A DNA stretch of 5,165 nt, from positions 1 to 5,165 of the forward strand of contig CAYFSO010000144.1 of NCBI GenBank assembly GCA_964345775.1, read 5' to 3'. The stretch comes from M55B154 sp964345775 (GTDB lineage: Bacteria > Spirochaetota > UBA4802 > UB4802). Shown piece by piece: positions 1 to 5,165 of this stretch. Position 1 is the stretch's first letter; the number at the start of each line of letters is the position of its first letter. Under the pieces are notes generated by a model. That model ran no database searches and was not told the origin of the DNA. It was given only the letters and a program-made list of their open reading frames with translations. Made by a program: the position numbers and the translations under genes.

Positions 1-129
1 ATACGGGAACATTTCAAGCAGGTAATACTTCTCACGCTTTTCATCCAGTTCACTGGTGAAGAGGTCTTCTTCCCAGCGCTGTTGCCATTTCTTTTCAATC
101 TCGGTAAAGTTGTATTCTCGTTCTGCCAT
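1..129 (-). CDS. leuS: Leucyl-tRNA synthetase, N-terminal fragment (runs off the left edge)
   Basis: This is the first 43 codons of the class I aminoacyl-tRNA synthetase that charges tRNA-Leu with leucine in the cytoplasm. The visible protein begins MAEREYNFTEIEKKWQ and ends KYYLLEMFPY. That matches the bacterial LeuRS N-terminus: an (Y)xFxEIEKKWQxxWEE start, then KYYxLxMFPYPSG just before the HIGH-type ATP-binding signature. The window cuts off directly before the expected PSG..HxGH motif, so no catalytic motif is seen. The ATG at 129 is chosen because the family homology starts within a few residues of it. A GGGG run lies about 7 bases upstream, but there is no strong Shine-Dalgarno site. 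The gene points the same way as the ClC block but lies 288 bp beyond it, so it probably has its own promoter. Confidence 0.93.
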   Translation of the reverse strand, partial: MAEREYNFTEIEKKWQQRWEEDLFTSELDEKREKYYLLEMFPY

Positions 130-417
130 GCTGATACCCCGTCATAAGTCCTGTAAAAAATATAATGCACGTACACCTTCCGGTGCCGCGTATAGTTTGA
201 TGTATTTTGCAGCTCGGGTAAAAGTCAAGTAAATCTGGAAAAAATGTTGGCGGAGTTCCAGGAGACATTAAGACATGATTCGATCTGATCAATAATGTTA
301 ACGATCAACCAAAACTCTAATACGAAAAATACAAAAATGGCTGCAAAAACACATTATCTTTTTCGCTTTTATCCAGATACCGACCAAACCTGTGAAGCCA
401 GTAAATTAGCTGAAAGT
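130..417. other. Intergenic region between the ClC gene and leuS
   Basis: This 288-bp A+T-rich stretch has no convincing gene. It should hold the end of the ClC transcript and the leuS promoter and leader, both read on the minus strand. Visible elements are a TTGACT hexamer on the minus strand at 223-228 without a good -10 box at 16-18 bp, several A5/T5 runs around 325-365, and two GATCAA direct repeats (287-292 and 303-308). No T-box, leader peptide with Leu codons, or strong G+C-rich hairpin followed by a T-run was found. Confidence 0.6.
343..366 (-). terminator. Weak candidate terminator hairpin downstream of the ClC gene
   Basis: Read on the minus strand, about 50 bp past the ClC stop, there is an imperfect inverted repeat. 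GC plus an A-run faces a T-run plus GC, with one unpaired base and a loop of about 9. T-rich sequence follows (ATTTTTGTATTTTT on the minus strand). The stem is almost all A-T, so it is a poor intrinsic terminator. It is listed only as the best hairpin seen in this gap. Confidence 0.2.
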
Positions 418-2226
418 TCACTTTTTGTCGAAGGAATAGGATGATAAGAACCGGTCTGTTTCCCAGGCCTCCAGGAGGGTGCTGTATGCCTGAAATATGT
501 CCTGGTGCCGCAACATGCCTGTGATGGTATACCCGTCCTCCGCCACTACGGGTATGTTCTCGATGTCATGTTTCTCGATCTTCTGTACCGCGGTGGACAC
601 CTGGTCATCCGCCGTCACGGCAGGCACCGGTATTATGAGGTCACCGGCAATAAGCAGGTCGACAAGCTCGTTGTTGATGAGGGCCTGCCGCACCTCCTTC
701 AGAGAGACAACCCCCATCAGATGCTTCTTGTCATCCACCACGCATACGTCACCGTACCGGGAGCGCAGCAGTTCCTGCAGTAAAGCCTGGAAGGGCATAC
801 GGTAGCTGACAGTCTCGTAGTCCTTTTTCATAAGGTCTTTCACGTTCACCTGCCCAAGCAGGTCCACCTCTCCCATGCGGCTCACGTCTATCCCCTCGTC
901 CAAAAGCTCCGAGGCATAGATGGTTCCCTTGTTCATGTATACCACTACCAGGTATGCCATGATGCTCACCAGCATCAGTGGCAGTATGAACCGGTAATCA
1001 CCGGTAACCTCGAATACCAGCATGATGGAGGTCAGGGGTATGGAGTTGATCCCCGCAAGGATACCACCCATTGCCACCAGGGAAAAAACAACGGGGTCCA
1101 GTGAAAGGTCGAACAGGTAATTCAATCCCGAGGCAAAGATGAAACCGGACATTACCCCGATACCCAGGGATGGAGCGAACATCCCGCCGTACGCCCCCGC
1201 GTGCAGAAATGCGGCCAGGAAGACCATCTTCAACACCAGTAGAATACACACTGTCGTAAACGTGAACTTTAGATTCAGTATATCATTAATGGTAGTATAT
1301 CCAATCCCGTAAAGCTCGTTATATTTCATCAGCACAATACCGAATACCAGTGCAAGGGGTACCAGCCGAACAAAGACATTTTTTATTTTCAGCGTATCGT
1401 CGAACATCTTCTTTACCCACCGGGAAAAAAGAAAAAACAGTATGGACAGGATACCACACCCAATCCCCAGGAGAAGAAAGTAGGGGAAATCCGATGTCAC
1501 CTCGAAGTTGTACTCCGGTATCATGAACAATGACTCGTTACCCAGCACCGCCCGTGAAACGATGTCTGCCACAACCGATGAAATGATGAGTGCACTCAGG
1601 GCCTCGTTTTTCAGATCATTCAGCAGGATAACCTCTATACCGAAGAACACCCCCGCGATGGGGGCGTTAAACACCGCGGCAATGGCAGCTCCGGCACCGG
1701 CGGCAGTGTACATTTTCATACTGTCACTTTTCAGCCTGAACACCTGTGACATGAACGACCCGATACCGCTTCCCATCTTGGCCGCAGGGCCTTCAGGCCC
1801 CATCGGTATACCCGTTCCTATTGTTATGATGGAATTGAACAGGTGAAACAGGGTAACCTTCAGTGGGATAAGACCCTTGTTAATGATGAGGGACTTGATG
1901 ACGTGTACCACGCCCCGTTCCCGGGAAAGTGCGGGGAAGATCCAGGTGGTTGCAGCGATGATCACCGCACCTGAAAGGGGCACAAAAAATATCATGTTCC
2001 TGTTAATACCGGAAACAACCCCATCATGACCAGGGTCGAAAAGTACCCGCATGTGTTCAAGAAGATAGTGGAACAAAACCGCGCCCAATCCTGCCAGCAT
2101 ACCCAGGATCATGGCAAAGACGATCTGTGAGACATATCGTGATATGTCCGATTCCATGTAGGAGTTCTGTACTCTTCGTCTTAAATTGGTAAAGAAGCCC
2201 AGGTAGGATTCAACATGTTCCTTCAT
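418..2226 (-). CDS. ClC-family chloride channel/transporter with C-terminal CBS pair
   Basis: This is a 602-aa polytopic inner-membrane protein of the ClC family, which moves Cl- or related anions as channels or H+-coupled exchangers, normally as dimers. Residues about 30-430 form the membrane domain. Visible motifs are GPEGP (143-147, with the gating glutamate E145), FNAPIAGVFFGIEV (about 186-199), GGMFAP (347-352), FEVTGDYR (405-412) and the pore tyrosine in TIYAS (Y437). Two CBS domains follow, about 460-515 and 527-582; such domains bind adenine nucleotides and gate transport in relatives. Two positions differ from the E. coli exchanger: the GSGIP motif is replaced by ERGVV (103-107), and the internal proton glutamate (Glu203) aligns with V199, as in true channels. 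The gene follows the EIIA gene by 9 bp. ATG 2226 is preferred, with an adjacent in-frame GTG at 2229; no strong ribosome site is seen, which suggests translational coupling. Family assignment is firm; transported ion and mechanism are not. Confidence 0.95.
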   Translation of the reverse strand: MKEHVESYLGFFTNLRRRVQNSYMESDISRYVSQIVFAMILGMLAGLGAVLFHYLLEHMRVLFDPGHDGVVSGINRNMIFFVPLSGAVIIAATTWIFPALSRERGVVHVIKSLIINKGLIPLKVTLFHLFNSIITIGTGIPMGPEGPAAKMGSGIGSFMSQVFRLKSDSMKMYTAAGAGAAIAAVFNAPIAGVFFGIEVILLNDLKNEALSALIISSVVADIVSRAVLGNESLFMIPEYNFEVTSDFPYFLLLGIGCGILSILFFLFSRWVKKMFDDTLKIKNVFVRLVPLALVFGIVLMKYNELYGIGYTTINDILNLKFTFTTVCILLVLKMVFLAAFLHAGAYGGMFAPSLGIGVMSGFIFASGLNYLFDLSLDPVVFSLVAMGGILAGINSIPLTSIMLVFEVTGDYRFILPLMLVSIMAYLVVVYMNKGTIYASELLDEGIDVSRMGEVDLLGQVNVKDLMKKDYETVSYRMPFQALLQELLRSRYGDVCVVDDKKHLMGVVSLKEVRQALINNELVDLLIAGDLIIPVPAVTADDQVSTAVQKIEKHDIENIPVVAEDGYTITGMLRHQDIFQAYSTLLEAWETDRFLSSYSFDKK

Positions 2227-2235
2227 CACAAAAGA

Positions 2236-2685
2236 TCACTGGTTACTGAAGATTTCCATGATCTTTTCAGGTTTCTTCGCACTGATGATCTCTTTTCGCA
2301 CGTTTTCATCGCGAAGTAATCCCATTATCTGTGACAGGAGCTTGAGGTATTCCTTGTGCTGGCGTTCCCCTGCTGCAGCCAGTATTATGAGATTCACGGG
2401 ATCCCCGTCTATTGAATCAAAATCGATTCCTTTTCGGGATATGCCAATGGCGAAGGCAATCTTGTTGACGGCCCGGATCTTTGCGTGGGGAACCGCGATA
2501 CCAAAACCGATGCCCGTGGTCATTATCTCTTCCCGTTCTTTTAACGCGTTGACAAGATCATCAATGTTTGAACAGACTTCTGAGCCTTCGAATACCCGGG
2601 CCAGTTCCTCGATGGCGTCAAACTTGTCCTTCGCCTTTATCTCTTTTATATAGTTTTTATCAGTATACTCAATAAAGTGTTTCAT
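2236..2685 (-). CDS. PTS EIIA domain protein, PtsN-like (nitrogen-PTS type)
   Basis: This is a 149-aa single-domain cytoplasmic protein of the PTS EIIA-2 (fructose/mannitol/Ntr) family. It carries the hallmark GIAVPHAKI, in which H67 is the expected phosphorylation site. Other family features are the N-terminal KDKFDAIEEL helix (about 20-28), the LKEREEIMTTGIGFGIA strand-turn leading into the active site, the NLIILAAAGERQHKEYLKLLS segment (about 98-118) and a C-terminal helix ending EKIMEIFSNQ. Length equals a free-standing PtsN. No sugar IIB or IIC partner is nearby, so a regulatory rather than sugar-uptake role is inferred. ATG 2685 is chosen because AAAGGA lies 5 bases upstream and homology starts here; an in-frame extension to about 2787 adds unlike sequence. 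The stop lies 9 bp before the ClC ATG, pointing to co-translation. In enterobacteria PtsN controls K+ transport systems; control of the adjoining ClC is a hypothesis. Confidence 0.92.
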   Translation of the reverse strand: MKHFIEYTDKNYIKEIKAKDKFDAIEELARVFEGSEVCSNIDDLVNALKEREEIMTTGIGFGIAVPHAKIRAVNKIAFAIGISRKGIDFDSIDGDPVNLIILAAAGERQHKEYLKLLSQIMGLLRDENVRKEIISAKKPEKIMEIFSNQ

Positions 2686-2690
2686 AGTAT

Positions 2691-2696
2691 TCCTTT
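2691..2696 (-). promoter_or_regulatory. Ribosome binding site deciding the EIIA start
   Basis: AAAGGA on the minus strand sits 5 bases before ATG 2685. This is the best ribosome site in the minus-strand block. It supports the 149-aa start over the longer in-frame alternatives at 2784 or 2787. Confidence 0.7.
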
Positions 2697-2739
2697 CCCG
2701 GTATAAAACCGTTTCATATGATACTCTGGCAGGGTTAAG

Positions 2740-2768
2740 TGCTAAGGCAGCTTGTATACTAATGTCAA
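2740..2768 (-). promoter_or_regulatory. Possible secondary promoter for the EIIA-ClC pair
   Basis: In the 105-bp gap after the response regulator, the minus strand carries a perfect TTGACA (2763-2768). At 17 bp spacing the -10 position reads TTAGCA (2740-2745), which is poor. If used, it would give EIIA-ClC a transcript independent of the regulator, with a leader of about 50 nt. No terminator is evident between the regulator stop and this box, so read-through from upstream is equally plausible. Confidence 0.3.
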
Positions 2769-2790
2769 CAAAAAAACATGGCATCAATGT

Positions 2791-3969
2791 TCAGAGAGAA
2801 GGGGGCATTTTCTGTTTATCAATGAATATTGCACGGCTGCTCATGTCAAACTGGAACTCTTTTTGCTGCAGCACGTGAACACATGCTTCAACCACCCTCT
2901 CGTCGTACAGGGTCCCGCTGTTGGAGGTGATCTCGTCTATGGCCAGGTCTATACCCAGGGCTCCCCTGTAAGGCCTGTTGGTAGCAATGGATTCAACCAC
3001 GTCGGCCACTCCAAGGATACGTGATTCCGAGAGTATGTATTTTCCTTCCAGGCCTTCAGGGTACCCTGAACCGTCAAGCCGTTCATGATGCTGTAACACT
3101 ATTTCCGCGATGGGCCACCGGAACTCGATCATCTTTAAAATATCGTAACCGGCAACCGGGTGCATGCGTATATACTGCATATCCAGTTCCGTCAATCTGC
3201 CTGGCTTGAAAAGTATCTCAATTGGTACTGCAACCTTTCCTATATCGTGTACCATGGCTGCAATGTATATTCCCTGTACCTGTTCATACGGGTACTCCAT
3301 TTCCTCCGCGATTGCACGTGAAAGGTGTGCTACCCGCTGCTGATGCCCACCGGTATACGGATCACGCATTTCTGCCATGAAGGATATGGTACTTATGGTT
3401 CCCTCGATGGACTTCTCAAGCTGCTCCAGGCTTCGGTGAAGGGCATCCTCTGCGAATATTCGTTCCCTGACCTCGTTTTTCAACAGGGTATTTACTTCCA
3501 TCAATTCAGCCGATCGTTTCTCCAGCTCTGCGGTTCTTTTATGTATTTCTTCTTCCAGGTGTTCCTGGTAATTATTATGTTCCTCTATGAGTTCTGCCCG
3601 TTCTAAACATTTCTCAACAGAATGTTTCAGCACCATCATGTCCATTATGGGCTTGGTAACAAAGTCCCAGGCACCTATTCTCAGTGATTCAACCGCTTCT
3701 TTCACATCACCTGTCCCCGATACAATAATGACCGGCATGTTGGAATATGTCTTCATGATATGTTCCAGGAGTTCAAGGCCGTGCATATCCGGCATCCGCA
3801 GGTCAAGAAGCACTGCATCAGGTGCATGCTCCCGGCAGAGCGCAAGTCCTTCCCTGCCGGCAGCAGCCTGTATCACATTGTATCCGAAGTGTTCAAAATA
3901 GGCTGCAACGGTTTCCCTGAAGATTTTTTCATCCTCTACGGTTAATAAGGTAATTTTCTTCTCTGGCAT
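2791..3969 (-). CDS. Response regulator with HD-GYP output domain (probable c-di-GMP phosphodiesterase)
   Basis: This is a 392-aa cytoplasmic two-component protein. Residues about 5-122 are a receiver domain: acidic pair E12/D13, phospho-acceptor D56 in LLDLRMPD, S84 in VIIVSGTGD and K106 in FVTKPI are all present. Residues about 120-190 are rich in Glu, Lys, Leu and Arg and look like a coiled-coil linker. Residues about 192-372 are an HD-GYP domain: RDPYTGGHQQRV with H209, HDIGK (H241, D242), H270, HH (294-295), LDGSGYPEGL (GYP at 302-304) and D323. All metal and GYP residues seem intact, so hydrolysis of cyclic di-GMP controlled by phosphorylation is expected. No partner histidine kinase lies in the window. 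ATG 3969 begins directly at the receiver fold, with a weak GAGAG site upstream. It is first in the minus-strand block, 105 bp ahead of EIIA. Confidence 0.94.
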   Translation of the reverse strand: MPEKKITLLTVEDEKIFRETVAAYFEHFGYNVIQAAAGREGLALCREHAPDAVLLDLRMPDMHGLELLEHIMKTYSNMPVIIVSGTGDVKEAVESLRIGAWDFVTKPIMDMMVLKHSVEKCLERAELIEEHNNYQEHLEEEIHKRTAELEKRSAELMEVNTLLKNEVRERIFAEDALHRSLEQLEKSIEGTISTISFMAEMRDPYTGGHQQRVAHLSRAIAEEMEYPYEQVQGIYIAAMVHDIGKVAVPIEILFKPGRLTELDMQYIRMHPVAGYDILKMIEFRWPIAEIVLQHHERLDGSGYPEGLEGKYILSESRILGVADVVESIATNRPYRGALGIDLAIDEITSNSGTLYDERVVEACVHVLQQKEFQFDMSSRAIFIDKQKMPPSL

Positions 3970-4014
3970 ATTGCTCTCTATCCTGCTTATCTTCTTTCAT
4001 CCTGTAATATACGA

Positions 4015-4036
4015 ATGAGAATGGTTCATTTCTCAT
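4015..4036. repeat. Inverted repeat in the divergent intergenic region (possible operator)
   Basis: ATGAGAA (4015-4021) and TTCTCAT (4030-4036) form a perfect 7-bp inverted repeat separated by 8 bases. It lies between the response regulator and the barrel gene, about 45 bp from the former start. The half-site length and the centre-to-centre spacing of 15 fit a dimeric regulator site less well than the usual 10-11 or 20-21, and an RNA hairpin is also possible. It has no T-run that would make it a terminator. Confidence 0.35.
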
Positions 4037-4088
4037 ATTTTGTTCACTTTCATCCGCTTTTTTGCTTGCAGATTATTTACACCATGTA

Positions 4089-4117
4089 ATTATACAGGCA
4101 TACCAGTAATATCTTAT
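4089..4117 (-). promoter_or_regulatory. Candidate promoter for the response regulator block
   Basis: The minus strand has a perfect TATAAT at 4089-4094. At 17 bp upstream the -35 position reads ATAAGA (4112-4117), which matches TTGACA at three of six positions. Transcription would give a leader of roughly 110 nt containing the inverted repeat at 4015-4036. The element lies inside the presumed 5' region of the divergent barrel gene, so the two promoters could interfere. The assignment rests on consensus matching only. Confidence 0.35.
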
Positions 4118-4254
4118 CACGAAGAGGAGACCTGTATGACAAGAATAATTTTCCCTTTTATGCTGATATTCATGTTTTTTATCTCATCGATTGATGTGTA
4201 CGCGGGCACCTTCATCGCCGGTGCCAAAAGCTGGTTCGCCTTCTGGGAGTCGGG
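4115..4254 (+). repeat. Tandem duplication, copy 1 (leader, ribosome site and gene start)
   Basis: This segment recurs at 5026-5165 with an offset of 911 bp. By hand alignment without gaps, about 125 of 140 bases agree. Similarity begins abruptly at TATCA about 21 bases before the ATG. It reaches the window end, so the repeat's right boundary is unknown. It marks duplication of the barrel gene. Confidence 0.88.
4125..4130 (+). promoter_or_regulatory. Strong ribosome binding site of the first barrel gene
   Basis: AGGAGA lies 5 bases before ATG 4136. The same hexamer at the same spacing precedes the paralogue at 5047. This decides the start against an upstream in-frame extension from 4040 and places the signal peptide at the true N-terminus. 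Confidence 0.85.
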
Positions 4255-4936
4255 GGTGATCAACCAGTACGAGAAGAGAATGAAAACCAGCACAACCATT
4301 GAATCAATTGAGAAGGATCCCGGAAAGGGTTTCCTTGCAGGCCCCCTTATTGGATACCAGGCCGACGATGGGAAATGGTCTTTCGGACTGGCTATTATGG
4401 CCTTCAGTTATTTCCAGCAGGACATGACCGGGAAAGAGACCAGTGGAGGTGAAGTTGAATTTGACGCATCACTCAGGCGAATGGATTTTGACCTTGCAGC
4501 CAATTACAGGCTGAATTCCTACATGAAAGCCATTGCCGGCTATAAGCATCAGTATTCTGAACTGGATCTTGAAAATAAATCTGCTGGTTTTTCTGAAAAG
4601 TATACAGCACACGTCAGCATACCTACACTTGGAATAGGATTTTCATACCCTTTGTCAAATTCGCTGGTTGCAGGCCTCCAGCTTGGCATCCTTTATGTGA
4701 TACCTTCTGTTGAGGTAGAGTATGATGCAGGTGGCTCTATGGAACTTGAAACAGAAAATTCTTTCGGTTTTAACGGGGAAACCGCAATCAGTTACCTGGT
4801 AACACAAAACCTTATTATAGAGCTGGGCTACCGGTTGCAGGTCTACGAATACACGGCCAATGTACCCGGCGATCCGGCCGGTGACACCCGTGACCTCACC
4901 CATGGCGTAGTTGTCTCGGCGTATTACCTGTTTTAA
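4136..4936 (+). CDS. Secreted protein, probable outer-membrane beta-barrel (first of a tandem pair)
   Basis: This is a 266-aa protein I do not recognise by name. The N-terminus MTRIIFPFMLIFMFFISSIDVYA is a clear Sec signal peptide with a likely cut after Ala23, leaving about 243 residues starting GTFIAGAKSWFAFWES. The mature part shows repeated alternating polar/hydrophobic segments (for example FGLAIMAFSYF, DFDLAANYRL, TLGIGFSYPL, LVAGLQLGILY, LIIELGYRLQVYEY) separated by charged, Gly- or Asp-rich turns. It ends VVVSAYYLF with a terminal Phe, as expected for substrates of the outer-membrane assembly machinery. Its size would suit an 8- to 12-strand barrel. There are no catalytic motifs or cysteines for lipidation. 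A paralogue starts 110 bp downstream. Base composition is uneven: both ends of the mature gene are about 60% G+C, the middle about 41%. Role (pore, adhesin or structural) cannot be told from sequence. Confidence 0.85.
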   Translation: MTRIIFPFMLIFMFFISSIDVYAGTFIAGAKSWFAFWESGVINQYEKRMKTSTTIESIEKDPGKGFLAGPLIGYQADDGKWSFGLAIMAFSYFQQDMTGKETSGGEVEFDASLRRMDFDLAANYRLNSYMKAIAGYKHQYSELDLENKSAGFSEKYTAHVSIPTLGIGFSYPLSNSLVAGLQLGILYVIPSVEVEYDAGGSMELETENSFGFNGETAISYLVTQNLIIELGYRLQVYEYTANVPGDPAGDTRDLTHGVVVSAYYLF

Positions 4937-5046
4937 AGAAAAGAGATTGCCACATGCAAGCTCCGCTTCAATATTTCCTTGCGTATACAGGATTGTATGT
5001 AATGATGTAATAATTCCTTTTTAATTATCAATAAGAGGAGACCAGT
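4937..5046 (+). other. Spacer between the tandem barrel genes
   Basis: This is 110 bp of A+T-rich DNA. A weak inverted repeat (GCAAG about 4955, CTTGC about 4977) has a long loop and no adjoining T-run, so it is not a convincing terminator. TATACAGG (4984-4991) also occurs before copy 1 (4091-4098) but 18 bp nearer to that start. No solid promoter was found; the second gene may be co-transcribed with the first. Confidence 0.4.
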
Positions 5047-5165
5047 ATGATAAGAAAAACTTTTCCTTTTATCCTGATATTCATGTTTTATCTCACATCA
5101 ATTAATGTGTACGCGGGCACATTCATCGCCGGTGCCAAAAGCTGGTTCGCCTTCTGGGAATCGGG
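5026..5165 (+). repeat. Tandem duplication, copy 2 (cut by the window end)
   Basis: This is the partner of 4115-4254, with the same AGGAGA and 5-base spacing to the ATG. Within it the signal-peptide codons (5047-5106) differ at 10 of 60 bases, whereas the mature start (5107-5165) differs at only 2 of 59. Confidence 0.88.
5047..5165 (+). CDS. Paralogous secreted beta-barrel protein, N-terminal fragment (runs off the right edge)
   Basis: The visible 39 codons encode a signal peptide, MIRKTFPFILIFMFYLTSINVYA, and a mature start GTFIAGAKSWFAFWES. The mature start is identical in protein to the preceding gene, while the signal peptide has changed at many positions. AGGAGA at 5036-5041 is 5 bases before the ATG. 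The reading frame is open to the window end. It is almost certainly a second member of the same predicted outer-membrane family; its full length and C-terminus cannot be seen. Confidence 0.85.
   Translation, partial: MIRKTFPFILIFMFYLTSINVYAGTFIAGAKSWFAFWES

Noticed and set aside
200..228. Possible leuS promoter (TTGACT at 223-228 on the minus strand)
   Set aside because: At 16-18 bp spacing no -10 hexamer matches more than about three positions, so it is not listed as a promoter.
95..292. 65-codon open frame on the minus strand overlapping the leuS start
   Set aside because: It overlaps leuS in another frame and has no ribosome site or family resemblance. It was considered as a leader peptide but has no run of Leu codons.
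1508..1846. 112-codon open frame on the plus strand opposite ClC
   Set aside because: It lies fully inside the ClC membrane domain, opposite the GPEGP region, with no ribosome site. The apparent Ala/Pro-rich protein is an antisense artefact.
2258..2653. 131-codon open frame on the plus strand opposite EIIA
   Set aside because: It is the antisense shadow of the EIIA gene. It is Ser- and Arg-rich without domain features, and the minus-strand frame has an unmistakable EIIA active site.
3929..4000. 23-codon minus-strand frame (MKEDKQDREQYAREEN...) overlapping the start of the response regulator
   Set aside because: It is short, highly charged and out of frame with the regulator, with only an ACAGG too close to its ATG. 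A translated upstream frame is possible, but nothing beyond chance supports it.
4076..4104. Possible plus-strand promoter with TTTACA (4076-4081) for the first barrel gene
   Set aside because: The -35 matches 5 of 6, but the -10 position reads CATACC or similar, and no equivalent exists before the paralogue.
4040..4135. Upstream in-frame extension of the first barrel gene
   Set aside because: It would bury the signal peptide 32 residues inside the protein. AGGAGA at 4125-4130, with the identical arrangement in the paralogue, fixes the start at 4136.
4950..4982. Hairpin GCAAG...CTTGC after the first barrel gene
   Set aside because: The stem is only 5 bp, with a loop of about 17 and no T-run, which is too weak for an intrinsic terminator.

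Overview
The window reads as a stretch of chromosome from a Gram-negative bacterium of moderate G+C content. It carries a predicted outer-membrane beta-barrel family with signal peptides and a C-terminal Phe, a nitrogen-PTS-type EIIA, and a two-component HD-GYP protein of a kind common in Deltaproteobacteria/Desulfobacterota, Spirochaetes and similar groups. No phylum-specific marker is visible, so the lineage is a guess. There are no tRNA, rRNA, CRISPR, transposase or phage genes.

Layout. At the left edge (1-129, minus) are the first 43 codons of leuS, leucyl-tRNA synthetase. A 288-bp non-coding gap (130-417) follows. Then comes a three-gene minus-strand block, transcribed from right to left: a REC-coiled coil-HD-GYP response regulator (2791-3969), a PtsN-like PTS EIIA protein (2236-2685) and a ClC-family anion channel/transporter with two C-terminal CBS domains (418-2226). 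The EIIA and ClC genes are 9 bp apart and almost certainly co-expressed. The response regulator is separated from EIIA by 105 bp that may hold a secondary promoter. A roughly 166-bp divergent intergenic region (3970-4135) separates this block from the plus strand, where a 266-aa secreted, probable outer-membrane beta-barrel protein (4136-4936) is followed after 110 bp by the start of a close paralogue in tandem (5047 to the window end).

How it may work together. The minus block joins three signalling or ion-handling modules: phosphorylation-controlled c-di-GMP hydrolysis, PTS phosphorelay, and CBS-regulated anion flux. Functional coupling of EIIA to ClC is a reasonable hypothesis from the tight spacing; coupling to the HD-GYP protein is weaker. 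The ClC protein keeps the gating glutamate but lacks the usual Ser motif and the internal proton glutamate. The tandem barrel genes look like a duplicated family. The shared 5' part of the mature protein is nearly identical in DNA, while the first copy has G+C-rich ends and an A+T-rich middle, which suggests mosaic evolution of surface proteins. This tandem array, probably continuing beyond the window, and the EIIA-ClC module are the two most interesting items.
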